From assembly GCA_023554445.1 (NCBI GenBank), contig JAMJQQ010000055.1:1-11672 (forward strand): DNA of 11,672 bases. Direction: 5' to 3'. The stretch comes from Carthagonibacter metallireducens. GTDB lineage: Bacteria > Gemmatimonadota > Gemmatimonadetes > Palauibacterales > Palauibacteraceae. A program made the translations under genes and the position numbers. The notes under the pieces are model-generated. The model worked only from the letters and a program-made list of their open reading frames with translations, made no database searches and was not told the origin of the DNA. How positions within the stretch are numbered: position 1 is the first letter of the stretch; the number at the start of each line of letters is the position of its first letter. Below, in pieces: positions 5,801-11,672 of this stretch.

Positions 5801-7733
5801 GCAGACGGAGGAATTCACCGTCTCCGGCATCGGGGACATGAGCGGCGACGTATTCGGAAACGGAATGCTCCTGAGCCATACCATCCGGCTGGTCTCCGCA
5901 TTCGACCATCGGCACATATTCATCGATCCGGAGCCGGACGCGGCATCCGGCTGGGAGGAACGGAAGCGGCTCTTCGACCTGCCGGGCTCGAGCTGGGATG
6001 ACTACGATCGCGGACGGATCAGCGCGGGCGGCGGGGTCTGGGATCGTGGTGAGAAGAGCATCCCGCTGTCGCCGCAGATACGAAAGCTGCTGGGCATCGA
6101 CGACGAGGAGCTGAATGGCGACGCACTGATCCAGGCGATTCTCCGGACTCCGGTGGATCTGCTCTGGAACGGTGGAATCGGCACGTACGTGAAGGCTTCC
6201 GGTGAGACTCACGCCGAGGTCGGCGATCCCGGTAATGACTCGGTTCGCATCGCTGCAACGGAACTCGGTGCTCGAGTCATCGGTGAGGGGGGCAATCTGG
6301 GCCTGACTCAGAACGCCAGAATCGAATTCGCGCTCCGCGGCGGTCGGTGCAATACGGACGCCCTCGACAATTCCGCCGGCGTGGACACGTCCGATCACGA
6401 GGTGAACTGCAAGATTCTGCTGGGAGCCGCGCTCGAGTCATCCGCCATCCAGCCGGCGGACCGTGACTATCTTCTCCAGCAGGCGACCGACGACGTCGCC
6501 GACCGCGTTCTGCGCAACTCCTACTGGCAGAGCCTGGCCGTCAGTCTGGACGAGGAGAGGATCGCAGCTCGCCCGCAGGTATTCCGGGATGCCCTCACAT
6601 CGATCGAGAGAACGGGGCTGCTCGATCGGAGCCTCGAATTCCTGCCCACGACGGAGGCGATTCTCGAGCGGGAAGATCATGGTCTGCCCGCTCTCGTGCG
6701 TCCCGAGCTGGCAGTTCTGCTCGCATACGCGAAGCTGCAACTCAAGGAAGCGCTCCTCGCCTCCGAGATGGGACAGGGGGCAGACCTGCTTCCCCTGCTG
6801 CGGCAGTACTTCCCGGAGGACATCCGTAAGGCCGCCGGCGAGCCTGTCATCGCGGAGCACCCGCTGGCGCGCCACATCGCGGCGACGGTGCTCACCAACA
6901 TGATCGTGGATCTGCACGGCGGGACGGGCGTCCTCCAGCTGCTGCAGGATTCGCACAAGGATCCCATCGAAGTCGCCCGGGCCTGGTTCGTTGCCTGGCA
7001 GGTGATCGGTGCGGAGTCCCTGCTCGAGGAGATCCTCGCTCCCGAAACTCCGGTGCCTTCCTCCGTCCAGTATGGTTGGCTGCTGCGGGCCTCGGCCTCG
7101 ATCGACCGGGCAACCCGGTGGCTGCTGGCGAATGCCGACCTGGGGCTGCGGGTATCGGAACTCAGTGACTGGTACGGCGAGCCGATCGCCGTACTCTCGG
7201 CCTCGCTCGTCGAGCACCTCACGGAGCGGAAGCGACTGGAAGTAGCGGACCGGGTGGCTGCTTTCACCGCCGACGGGATGACCGCCGAGCTGGCGGCCCG
7301 ATTCGTAGCCCTGGAGTACCTCGATGGGCTGCTTCCCGTCGCACAGCTGGCGCGCGAGACCGATGTCGATGCCGCGACCGTGGGCCGGGTCTATTTCGGT
7401 CTGGCGGGCGAGGTGGACTTCCCGTGGCTTCAGGATCGGCTGGCCGAACTTCCGGGGACGGATCGCTGGCAGCTCAGGGCAGCCCGGGAACTGACGCTCG
7501 ATCTCGAGGCGGCCCGTCGGAGAATCGTACGACGACTTCTGGTAGACACTGGCGCGGACGGCGACCCCGCAACTTCCATCGAAGCGTTCAGGTCATCGTG
7601 CGGGCCGGGCCTCGCACGCGTCGAGCGAATGCTGGAGGAACTCAAGGACGGCGAGGAGGCGCCGGGCCTCCCGGGTCTGATCGTGGCGGTGAAGGCGATT
7701 CAGCAGCAGTGCGACGCCTGGAGCCAGGCTTAG
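2895..7733 (+). CDS. gdhB: large NAD-specific glutamate dehydrogenase (GDH-180 / Bac_GDH family)
   Basis: The 1,612-residue protein catalyses oxidative deamination of glutamate to 2-oxoglutarate and ammonia with NAD+, mainly a catabolic role in the cytoplasm. Its length matches the roughly 1,600-residue homohexameric class. The N-terminal half (about 1-690) holds the regulatory ACT-like regions, for example MPDCPFIVETLREGLQAAEI. The catalytic core has MGDVARGGLRWSDR (805-818), VKTQQVKNAVIVPAGAKGAF (830-849, with Lys836 and Lys846), VVAADKGTATLSD (905-917), SGGSNGYDHKAMG (near 937-949), the dinucleotide-fold stretch GIGDMSGDVFGNG (about 978-990), NGGIGTYVK and GEGGNLGLTQNAR (about 1130-1142). 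A helical C-terminal domain follows. The ATG at 2895 (MDKPLLSAGP) is preferred because the open upstream extension is Arg-rich and unlike the family, although its ribosome-binding site is weak (GGAG 14 bases away). It is convergent with glnA. No frameshift is seen across 4.8 kb. Confidence 0.95.
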   Translation: MDKPLLSAGPAGEVIEILGTIAEGIDPGILEEFTRRLLSRASSEWLQSEPADRIALAARALLQLVERTPPGEVGVDVVAAEKSLHRAVLLTVMPDCPFIVETLREGLQAAEIPIVALLHPVIGVERDSDGQITRILERGEEGEWLSATLILLDTQLDADTGRTLESEALSRLRQVKRATDDFPAMHASLESLVGELETEKTWLSWREEEIQEIQDLASWLADGNFVLLGYREYDVAEGGHAGEREVRVRPGSGLGILRDDDQSAFVAPRPLSELPADLRSRLVGGPMLIVSKTNALSPVHRRVRMDDISVKRIGPEGEVVGERRFLGLFTAKAFAQDASKIPILRRKLREILEAEQVDKGSHDHGLVVRTFNSLPKEELFLTPVADLVRMIDTVLETHGTEEVLVYARPDSLRRGVNVMVILPRRKFSGEVRRSVQQALVDEYDGQLLNYYLTIGESEQARLHFYIAADQSDVENVDIAEVRARVRNAIRTWPEHLTLALEDRHDRGRTAELTERYANAFSSGYRAATGVDEAVDDIDALEELRDSGSRQVVLKDLVPAQPSTFQLKVFDQETRYVLSDVMPVLENLGFRVLTADAYDVRPEASPVEVTVHSFIVQIPDGWDVDPEAAGRRISEAFFAIQNGWAENLGINNLILSAGMDWRQVALIKAYGAYAFRIGAVSSRLGLRRPLLEQPGAARILFEVFSTLFDPKFDGNRDASVRALESAYGRILGDVRSIEDDRTLRRLMALVKATVRTNYFQAEFRQRPEAAIGLKFDCSQIEFMPRPRPKHEVWVNSARTEGAHLRMGDVARGGLRWSDRQEDFRLEVLGLVKTQQVKNAVIVPAGAKGAFVVSQPPADRSAWREAGVTSYRDFVGAILSITDNVVEGEVTHPADTVVRDGDDPYLVVAADKGTATLSDTANALAADYDFWLGDAFASGGSNGYDHKAMGITARGAWECVKRHFRELGLDTQTEEFTVSGIGDMSGDVFGNGMLLSHTIRLVSAFDHRHIFIDPEPDAASGWEERKRLFDLPGSSWDDYDRGRISAGGGVWDRGEKSIPLSPQIRKLLGIDDEELNGDALIQAILRTPVDLLWNGGIGTYVKASGETHAEVGDPGNDSVRIAATELGARVIGEGGNLGLTQNARIEFALRGGRCNTDALDNSAGVDTSDHEVNCKILLGAALESSAIQPADRDYLLQQATDDVADRVLRNSYWQSLAVSLDEERIAARPQVFRDALTSIERTGLLDRSLEFLPTTEAILEREDHGLPALVRPELAVLLAYAKLQLKEALLASEMGQGADLLPLLRQYFPEDIRKAAGEPVIAEHPLARHIAATVLTNMIVDLHGGTGVLQLLQDSHKDPIEVARAWFVAWQVIGAESLLEEILAPETPVPSSVQYGWLLRASASIDRATRWLLANADLGLRVSELSDWYGEPIAVLSASLVEHLTERKRLEVADRVAAFTADGMTAELAARFVALEYLDGLLPVAQLARETDVDAATVGRVYFGLAGEVDFPWLQDRLAELPGTDRWQLRAARELTLDLEAARRRIVRRLLVDTGADGDPATSIEAFRSSCGPGLARVERMLEELKDGEEAPGLPGLIVAVKAIQQQCDAWSQA

Positions 7734-7780
7734 GCCCTGCGGTCGGGGTTGTCGCGGAGAGGGCATCTGGAGTGAATCAG

Positions 7781-7804
7781 GGGGCCGGCCCCTCGGCCGG
7801 CCCC
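7781..7804. terminator. bidirectional hairpin terminator between convergent gdh and glnA
   Basis: GGGGCCGGCC (7781-7790) and GGCCGGCCCC (7795-7804) form a perfect 10-bp stem around a CCTC tetraloop, midway between the gdh stop (7733) and the glnA stop (7826). On the plus strand it is followed by TCTTCATC; on the minus strand no T-run follows. The position and strength of the stem fit a shared transcription end for both genes. Confidence 0.7.
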
Positions 7805-7825
7805 TCTTCATCGATGGCAGATGCT

Positions 7826-9235
7826 TCAGTAGGAGGTGAGGTAGCGGTCCAGCTCCCAGCCCGACACCTGCGAGATGTACTCCGACCACTCCTTCTTCTT
7901 CGACTCCACGAAGTTCGTGAACAGATGCTCCCCCAGCACCTCACGCATCGTGTCGCTCTTCTCGAGCTCTCCGATCGCCTCCCCGAGATTCGCCGGCAGT
8001 GACGTGATCTTGTACTTCTTCCGATCGCGGGCCGAGAGCTCCCATACGTTGACGTCGAGCGGCGGCCCGGAATCGATCTCTTTCTCGATGCCGTCGAGGC
8101 CGGCGGCTACCTGGACCGCGAGTGCGAGATAGGGATTGCAGGCCGGGTCGGGCATCCGGAACTCGACCCGCGTTCCCACGCCCCTTCGATCGGGCACCCG
8201 GATCATCGGAGAGCGGTTCGACTGGGACCATGCAATGTCGACAGGCGCCTCGTAGCCCGGCACGAGCCGCTTGTAACTGTTGACCAGCGGGTTGGTGACG
8301 GCCGCGAGAGCCTTCGCATGCGTCTTGAGCCCGCCGATGTACTGCCGCATCAGCTTCGACATCTGGTATTCGCCCTTCTCGTCGAAGAACACGTTCCCCT
8401 TCTTGTCGAACAGCGACTGGTGCGTGTGCATGCCCGAGCCGTTCTGTCCGTAGATCGGCTTCGGCATGAAGGTGGCGTGCAGGTCGTGCGCGAGCGCGGC
8501 GTTACGGACGATGAACTTGAATGTCGCCAGGTTGTCCGCGGTGACCATCACGTCCGCGTACTTGAAGTCGATCTCGTGCTGTCCCGGAGCGACCTCGTGA
8601 TGCGCGGCCTCGACCTCGAAGCCCATCGCTTCGAGATCGTTCACGATCATCCGGCGTGCCTTCTCCCCGAGGTCCACCGGCGTGAGATCGAAGTATCCGC
8701 CCCGATCGTGGGTGATCGTCGTCGCGGCACCCTCCTCGTCCTTCATGAACAGAAAGAACTCGGCCTCGACGCCGGCGTTGACCATGTACCCCATGTCCGC
8801 GGCCTTCTGGGCCACACGACGCAGGACGCCACGCGGGTCGCCGTCGAAAGGGGTCTCGTCGGTGTTGTACACATCGCAGATCAGGCGTGCGACGCGGGCC
8901 TCCGGATTGCCCCAGGGGAACACCCGGAAAGTCGAGAGGTCCGGCTTGAGAAGCATGTCGCTTTCCTCGATCCGAACGAAGCCCTTGATCGAGGAACCAT
9001 CGAACATGATCTCGCCGTCCAGTGCCTTCGGGAACTGGCTGGCCGGCACTTCCACGTTCTTGATGTGGCCGGCGATATCGGTGAAGGTGAGGCGCAGGAA
9101 CCGGACGTTGAGCGCTTCGCACAGCTCCAGGACGGCCTTCGGATCGGGAGCGTCTCCCAGTATCGCGCCGTAGCTCGCGTAGCGAGCGGTTTCCTCATGC
9201 TCTGGCGGTGCGGCGAAAATCGAATCGGACGACAT
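7826..9235 (-). CDS. glnA: glutamine synthetase type I (GSI-alpha-like)
   Basis: The enzyme condenses glutamate and ammonia with ATP to make glutamine, and forms a cytoplasmic dodecamer. The 469-residue protein has FDGSSIKGF (78-86), the metal-binding EAEF (158-161), HHEVAPGQHE (212-221), NGSGMHTHQS (265-274, His270), the glutamate flap VPGYEAP (325-331), NRSPMIRVP (340-348) and RVEFRMPD (356-363). The C-terminal part (SLPANLGEAIGELEKSD...EYISQVSGWELDRYLTSY) follows the Bacillus pattern, and the adenylylation loop with Tyr typical of GSI-beta is absent, so control by GlnE is unlikely. The N-terminus is about 25-30 residues longer than the usual 440-residue alpha form. Start chosen: ATG at 9235, nine bases after GGAGG (9245-9249); the in-frame TTG at 9244 abuts that site. 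A structured AT-rich control region lies upstream. Confidence 0.96.
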   Translation of the reverse strand: MSSDSIFAAPPEHEETARYASYGAILGDAPDPKAVLELCEALNVRFLRLTFTDIAGHIKNVEVPASQFPKALDGEIMFDGSSIKGFVRIEESDMLLKPDLSTFRVFPWGNPEARVARLICDVYNTDETPFDGDPRGVLRRVAQKAADMGYMVNAGVEAEFFLFMKDEEGAATTITHDRGGYFDLTPVDLGEKARRMIVNDLEAMGFEVEAAHHEVAPGQHEIDFKYADVMVTADNLATFKFIVRNAALAHDLHATFMPKPIYGQNGSGMHTHQSLFDKKGNVFFDEKGEYQMSKLMRQYIGGLKTHAKALAAVTNPLVNSYKRLVPGYEAPVDIAWSQSNRSPMIRVPDRRGVGTRVEFRMPDPACNPYLALAVQVAAGLDGIEKEIDSGPPLDVNVWELSARDRKKYKITSLPANLGEAIGELEKSDTMREVLGEHLFTNFVESKKKEWSEYISQVSGWELDRYLTSY

Positions 9236-9270
9236 CTGGTTCAACCTCCGGTTCTACCTGTGATCTGGCG

Positions 9271-9291
9271 GTCCCGGGAGCACTCCCGGAC
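9271..9291 (-). promoter_or_regulatory. hairpin in the glnA 5' leader
   Basis: In the glnA sense, GTCC-GGGA and TCCC-(G)-GGAC pair as an 8-bp stem with one bulged base around GTGC, ending about 35 bases before the ATG. No T-run follows, so it is more likely an RNA-stability or translation-level element than a terminator. Confidence 0.35.
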
Positions 9292-9327
9292 GCGACCTTT
9301 CGATAACGACTCGAACGAACGCCGCAA

Positions 9328-9356
9328 ACGGTACGCAAGCTCCGTGCAATCGTCAA
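9328..9356 (-). promoter_or_regulatory. candidate sigma-70-like glnA promoter with AT-rich upstream element
   Basis: Minus-strand TTGACG (9356-9351, five of six consensus positions) is followed after 17 bases by TACCGT (9333-9328, three of six). The predicted start is near 9321, giving a leader of about 85 bases. Immediately upstream is the AT-rich run TATAAATATAG, which resembles an UP element for the polymerase alpha subunit. Confidence 0.45.
9335..9349 (-). promoter_or_regulatory. sigma-54-like -24/-12 element upstream of glnA
   Basis: The minus strand reads TTGCACG-GAGC-TTGC. The sigma-54 (RpoN) consensus is TGGCACG-N4-TTGC, so 10 of the 11 fixed positions agree and the spacing between the -24 and -12 blocks is exact. 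The one mismatch, T for the first G of the -24 GG, is at a highly conserved position. The implied transcription start (about 9323) coincides with that of the sigma-70-like candidate, and glnA is a classic sigma-54 target in other bacteria. Confidence 0.4.
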
Positions 9357-9376
9357 GCTATATTTATAACTTCAGT

Positions 9377-9398
9377 ACTTATACATGACTTTTACATC
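9377..9398. repeat. two 11-bp tandem direct repeats upstream of glnA
   Basis: ACTTATACATG (9377-9387) and ACTTTTACATC (9388-9398) differ at two of eleven positions, and a further ACTT begins at 9369. An 11-bp period places each unit on the same helix face, as in binding sites of OmpR/PhoB-type regulators. The centre is about 65 bases upstream of the predicted glnA start, a usual place for an activator. Confidence 0.4.
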
Positions 9399-9406
9399 TA
9401 GAATGC

Positions 9407-9423
9407 ATTACAACAAGTGTAAT
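9407..9423. promoter_or_regulatory. 17-bp dyad, operator candidate upstream of glnA
   Basis: ATTACA (9407-9412) and TGTAAT (9418-9423) are perfect inverted arms around ACAAG. The layout is that of a site for a dimeric helix-turn-helix regulator, centred about 90 bases upstream of the predicted glnA start. It is not a match to the usual NtrC (GCAC...GTGC) or TnrA/GlnR (TGTNA-N7-TNACA) sequences. Confidence 0.35.
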
Positions 9424-9457
9424 CATATACAAATGTGACCATACGTAGCATTGTATG

Positions 9458-9498
9458 CCTTCTCCGCGCGGCAACGGGTGCTTGCCACGCGGAGAAGG
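9458..9498 (-). terminator. long hairpin after the lipoprotein gene
   Basis: CCTTCTCCGCG (9458-9468) pairs perfectly with CGCGGAGAAGG (9488-9498). Inside it GGCAA (9470-9474) pairs with TTGCC (9482-9486), giving a 16-bp stem with a single mismatch. It starts about 60 bases after the stop of the minus-strand lipoprotein gene, so it is the likely end of that transcript. No T-run follows on the minus strand, so termination may need Rho, or the hairpin may protect the 3' end. Confidence 0.5.
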
Positions 9499-9559
9499 TG
9501 TCGAAGTGCCGCCACATTCCTGGCCGGCGCACCGGGTTGCGCCGCCAGACGATCAGGAA

Positions 9560-10663
9560 TCAATCGAGCGGACAGACCTGGTGGTTGAAGCCGGCGAGGG
9601 TCTTCGTGGCAGGGTCCTGTTTGCCGCCGTCGAGCGCTCCGCGGAACAAGGTTTCCACCTCCCCTGTGGTCAGATCGAAGCTCACGTCTGGAGATGCCGC
9701 GTTGAGATAGGCCGCTGCAGCCTCGCGGACCAGCCTGTTGACCTTGCCGCCTCTCAGGCGGAGTGCCTGTTCGATCGAAAGCTCCGATGGCGTCAGCTTC
9801 TGCTCGGGATTCGCGAGCTCTTCCGGTACGTCGCCGAGAAGCTCTTCGATGGGCGTCTGCGGCGGAAGTCCGATTGCTGTCCATGCGGCGGAATTTCCCG
9901 TCTTCTTCCAGAAACTCACCGTGCATCCCTCGCCGCCCTGTTCCGACTCACCGGGGTCCTCCGTGGTCTCCATCATCCGGCAGAGCTGAAGATCGTCGAA
10001 TCCCCCCTTCGCGGAGGAGAGGATCACGAGTTCCACGAAGCTGGTGATCGGCGGCTCGACTGCCGGCACCAGCTCCTGGACCGCGCCCAGGGCCGCAGAC
10101 GAGGTCGCCAGCTGCTCCGCGTCCACCCAGAGCTGGTGTGAGGCGTCGAACGACGCCGAGACGGCCTTGACGCTGCGAAGGCGCACATCCGGCTGAGAGA
10201 ATCCGTCGAGGAAGAAGGTGCCTCCGAAATCGCTGGCGCCCTGATTCGAGAATCCGGCTCCATCTTCGAGCACGAGGACGTTGCCGAGACCCAGGCACTC
10301 GGGGCAGGTGGCTCCGGAGCCCGCCCACGCGAGGAAGGGATCACCTGGAGGGGCCATCGTATCGGTCGAGTAAATCCTCGAGCTCGGCAGACCCGAGTTG
10401 GCGGGCCACGCGGTGACGTCGAAGGACAGCTCGAGCTCCGGCACCTGGATCGATGTCAGGATGTCTCCGTGCGAAAACGACTCGAAGTCGAGCACGGTGC
10501 AGATTTCTTCGACGGTTCCTATCGCCGCCAGCGGCTGTCCGTCAGGCCCGATTGGACCCAGCGGATCCGAATCGGGCGCCAGAACGGATTCGTCGCCGCA
10601 CCCGACGACCACCAGGAGAACCGCCGCGGCGACGAGCCATGCTCGTCCCTTTTGCGTGCGCAT
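9560..10663 (-). CDS. predicted lipoprotein with beta-rich N-terminal domain and C-terminal GCTxxxWK module
   Basis: The 367-residue protein starts at ATG 10663, seven bases after GGAGGG (10671-10676). A lipoprotein signal is clear: basic start, hydrophobic core AWLVAAAVLLVVV (8-20) and lipobox VVG-C with Cys22. An acidic/Pro linker leads to a domain at about 52-230 that begins ICTVLDFESFSHGD and includes CPECLGLGNVLVLED (120-134), GGTFFLDGF (148-155) and closes with GGFDDLQLCRM (220-230). This looks like a beta-sandwich of extracellular proteins. After a Glu/Gly linker comes a second domain, GCTVSFWKKTG (246-256) through ALRLRGGKVNRLVREAAAAY (300-319) to CPLD at the end; C247 and C364 could form a disulfide. 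The same two-part ending is present in the upstream neighbour. No enzyme motif is seen; a surface-attached structural or binding role is inference. Confidence 0.85.
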   Translation of the reverse strand: MRTQKGRAWLVAAAVLLVVVGCGDESVLAPDSDPLGPIGPDGQPLAAIGTVEEICTVLDFESFSHGDILTSIQVPELELSFDVTAWPANSGLPSSRIYSTDTMAPPGDPFLAWAGSGATCPECLGLGNVLVLEDGAGFSNQGASDFGGTFFLDGFSQPDVRLRSVKAVSASFDASHQLWVDAEQLATSSAALGAVQELVPAVEPPITSFVELVILSSAKGGFDDLQLCRMMETTEDPGESEQGGEGCTVSFWKKTGNSAAWTAIGLPPQTPIEELLGDVPEELANPEQKLTPSELSIEQALRLRGGKVNRLVREAAAAYLNAASPDVSFDLTTGEVETLFRGALDGGKQDPATKTLAGFNHQVCPLD

Positions 10664-10788
10664 ACGTCTACCCTCCGCTACTGAAGCTGCGCTCGTTCCG
10701 TGCTCGCGATCTCCCGGGTGCCCGGTCGCGCGGACCGGACCTCGGCAGCGTTCACAGCAAGCGGGAGTCCACTCGTGCAGGGGCTACA

Positions 10789-10817
10789 AGTATCTGTGAA
10801 ACATAGACTTCAGTCGA
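10789..10817 (-). promoter_or_regulatory. candidate promoter of the lipoprotein gene
   Basis: Minus-strand TCGACT (10817-10812) and GATACT (10794-10789) are 17 bases apart, each matching four of six consensus positions. It lies about 125 bases before the lipoprotein ATG and downstream of the terminator of the preceding gene, which means the lipoprotein gene needs its own promoter near here. Confidence 0.35.
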
Positions 10818-10901
10818 CGTGAACACGGACGGGGATGCTAAGAGTTTCCGGGCGCGGCAAAAAGGGACGCGTGGATAAATCGCGTGCCACGTATCGGACG
10901 G

Positions 10902-10940
10902 AAAAAAGGAAAGGCGCCCGGACATCGCATCCGGGCGCCT
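10902..10940 (-). terminator. intrinsic terminator of the upstream GCTxxxWK-protein gene
   Basis: On the minus strand AGGCGCCCGGA (10940-10930) and TCCGGGCGCCT (10922-10912) form a perfect 11-bp stem around seven bases, followed directly by a T-rich tract (complement of 10902-10912, with six T in a row). It begins about 50 bases after the TGA at 10990 and is the clearest terminator in the window. Confidence 0.9.
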
Positions 10941-10989
10941 CTGGCGGGTCGGTCGCTTCGTACCGACTCCGCGGGATTCGGATCGGGCG

Positions 10990-11672
10990 TCAGTCGTCGA
11001 GCTCCGCACGGCCGAGCGGGCAGTACGACTCGTTCGCCATCTCCAGCGCACCCTTGTCGCCAGCCATGAACGCACCCTCGACCTCGGCCGGGGTCCAGAA
11101 GTAGTCGACCGAAGACATGGCATTCAGCCAGCCAGCCGCCGCATGCCGGGCCAGCGCGTTCACACCGCCACCCTTCAGCGAAAGTGCATCGAGCAGCAGG
11201 ATGGTGCAGATGTCGGTGCCATCCTCGGGATTGACGCTCGGGTAGGTCATTCCGTCGCAAGCAACCGTGAAGGCGTCACCGAACGTGGTCGTGTACGGGT
11301 TTACCGGCCAGTTGCCGAAGTGGTGCTCCTGCTTCCAGTAACCGGGCGTGCAACCCTCTTCCCCGCGCTCCTGCTCTTCCATCTTGCAGATCCGGATGTC
11401 ATCGATCGCGCCGGAGCCGGCGAAGTCGAACTCGAGCGTGTTGTTGAATTGCGCACCATCACCCTCGAGGTTCACGAACTCGACCTTGCTGTCGTTCCAC
11501 ACCGCCTCGTCAGTCCTCGCCACCTCGGTGCCGTCAGTGATGACGTCGATTCGGAGCGCGATGAACTCGCCGTCCGGACCCTCCTGGTCAAGCGCGGCAA
11601 ACCCCTGAACGATGTAATCATCCGGCGGCAGGGTAAACAGGAAGACCGAGTTCACGTCCGCGTCGTCGGGCA
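10990..11672 (-). CDS. secreted-type protein with C-terminal GCTPGYWK module, N-terminus beyond the window
   Basis: The frame is open to the window edge, so the start and any signal peptide are missing; 226 residues and a TGA are present. The visible first part is beta-rich (FLFTLPPDDYIVQGFAALDQ) and ends SGAIDDIRICKMEE, matching the GGFDDLQLCRM ending in the next gene. A Glu/Gly linker is followed by EEGCTPGYWKQEHHFGNW, TTTFGDAFTVAC...DICTILLLDAL and GGGVNALARHAAAGWLNA, then TPAEVEGAF and a final CPL with an acidic tail. Cysteines at the start and end of this module match those of the neighbour, and an extra pair (VAC, DIC) is found only here. A GTG at 11655 could start a shorter product, but the frame continues upstream of it without a clear ribosome-binding site. 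Function unknown; probably extracellular. Confidence 0.8.
   Translation of the reverse strand, partial: PDDADVNSVFLFTLPPDDYIVQGFAALDQEGPDGEFIALRIDVITDGTEVARTDEAVWNDSKVEFVNLEGDGAQFNNTLEFDFAGSGAIDDIRICKMEEQERGEEGCTPGYWKQEHHFGNWPVNPYTTTFGDAFTVACDGMTYPSVNPEDGTDICTILLLDALSLKGGGVNALARHAAAGWLNAMSSVDYFWTPAEVEGAFMAGDKGALEMANESYCPLGRAELDD

Larger units (their letters stand above)
9245..9559. other. 315-base gene-free stretch: glnA leader, AT-rich control region and 3' hairpin of the lipoprotein gene
   Basis: From right to left it holds the long hairpin after the lipoprotein gene (9458-9498), a dyad CATAC-N8-GTATG (9440-9457), a dyad ATTACA-N5-TGTAAT (9407-9423), 11-bp direct repeats (9377-9398), overlapping promoter elements (9328-9356) and a leader hairpin (9271-9291). 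The stretch from about 9357 to 9457 is strikingly AT-rich compared with everything else in the window. No small gene with a ribosome-binding site was found. Confidence 0.7.
10664..10989. other. 326-base gene-free stretch between two paralogous secreted-protein genes
   Basis: It holds the intrinsic terminator of the upstream gene (10902-10940) and the control region of the downstream lipoprotein gene, including a candidate promoter at 10789-10817 and the GGAGGG ribosome-binding site at 10671-10676. That leaves a leader of about 120 bases in which no clear fold or small gene was found. Confidence 0.6.

Noticed and set aside
8318..9388. Plus-strand open frame of 356 codons antisense to glnA
   Set aside because: It mirrors the highly conserved glnA on the other strand, and its product (VEVDLVLSRSDL-like, His/Arg-rich) resembles nothing; no ribosome-binding site.
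9377..9423. CRISPR-like or mobile-element ends suggested by repeats in the AT-rich region
   Set aside because: Only two or three short 11-bp units with no spacers, no flanking target duplication and no transposase nearby; regulatory repeats fit better.

Overview
The window is GC-rich, gene-dense bacterial DNA, about 11.7 kb. It carries nine protein-coding loci (two cut by the window edges) and no rRNA, tRNA, CRISPR array or insertion sequence that I can see. Stop codons are TGA (eight genes) and TAG (one); the only in-frame TAA of note lies inside acpS. The mix of a large (about 1,600-residue) NAD-glutamate dehydrogenase, a GSI-alpha glutamine synthetase, a sulfotransferase and secreted proteins with a GCTxxxWK C-terminal module would fit a Gemmatimonadota-like soil or marine bacterium. 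That placement is a guess from protein style, not from a marker gene.

Left part (1-1894): a sulfotransferase start leaves the window on the minus strand. It is divergent from a plus-strand pair made of a one-domain mannose-6-phosphate-isomerase-like cupin and an unrecognised 174-residue protein, joined by a GTGA start/stop overlap. A long imperfect stem-loop follows, then a small four-helix membrane protein.

Middle (1875-2687, minus strand): two adjacent damaged genes. One is a ClC chloride-channel gene reduced to its first membrane segments fused in frame to the end of its C-terminal CBS domain. The other is acpS, complete in sequence but cut by a single in-frame TAA before its last 32 codons.

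Central block (2895-9235): gdh (glutamate to 2-oxoglutarate plus ammonia) on the plus strand and glnA (ammonia plus glutamate to glutamine) on the minus strand converge on a perfect GC-rich terminator hairpin. The two enzymes stand at opposite sides of the ammonia/glutamate node. Upstream of glnA is a conspicuously AT-rich control region. It has a near-consensus sigma-54-like -24/-12 element overlapping a sigma-70-like promoter, 11-bp-phased direct repeats and a 17-bp dyad.

Right part (9560-11672, minus strand): two tandem paralogous secreted proteins, the downstream one a predicted lipoprotein. Both end in the same cysteine-bracketed GCTxxxWK...GGxVNxLxRxAAAxxLNA...CPL domain. Each is followed by a hairpin; the one after the upstream gene is a textbook intrinsic terminator.
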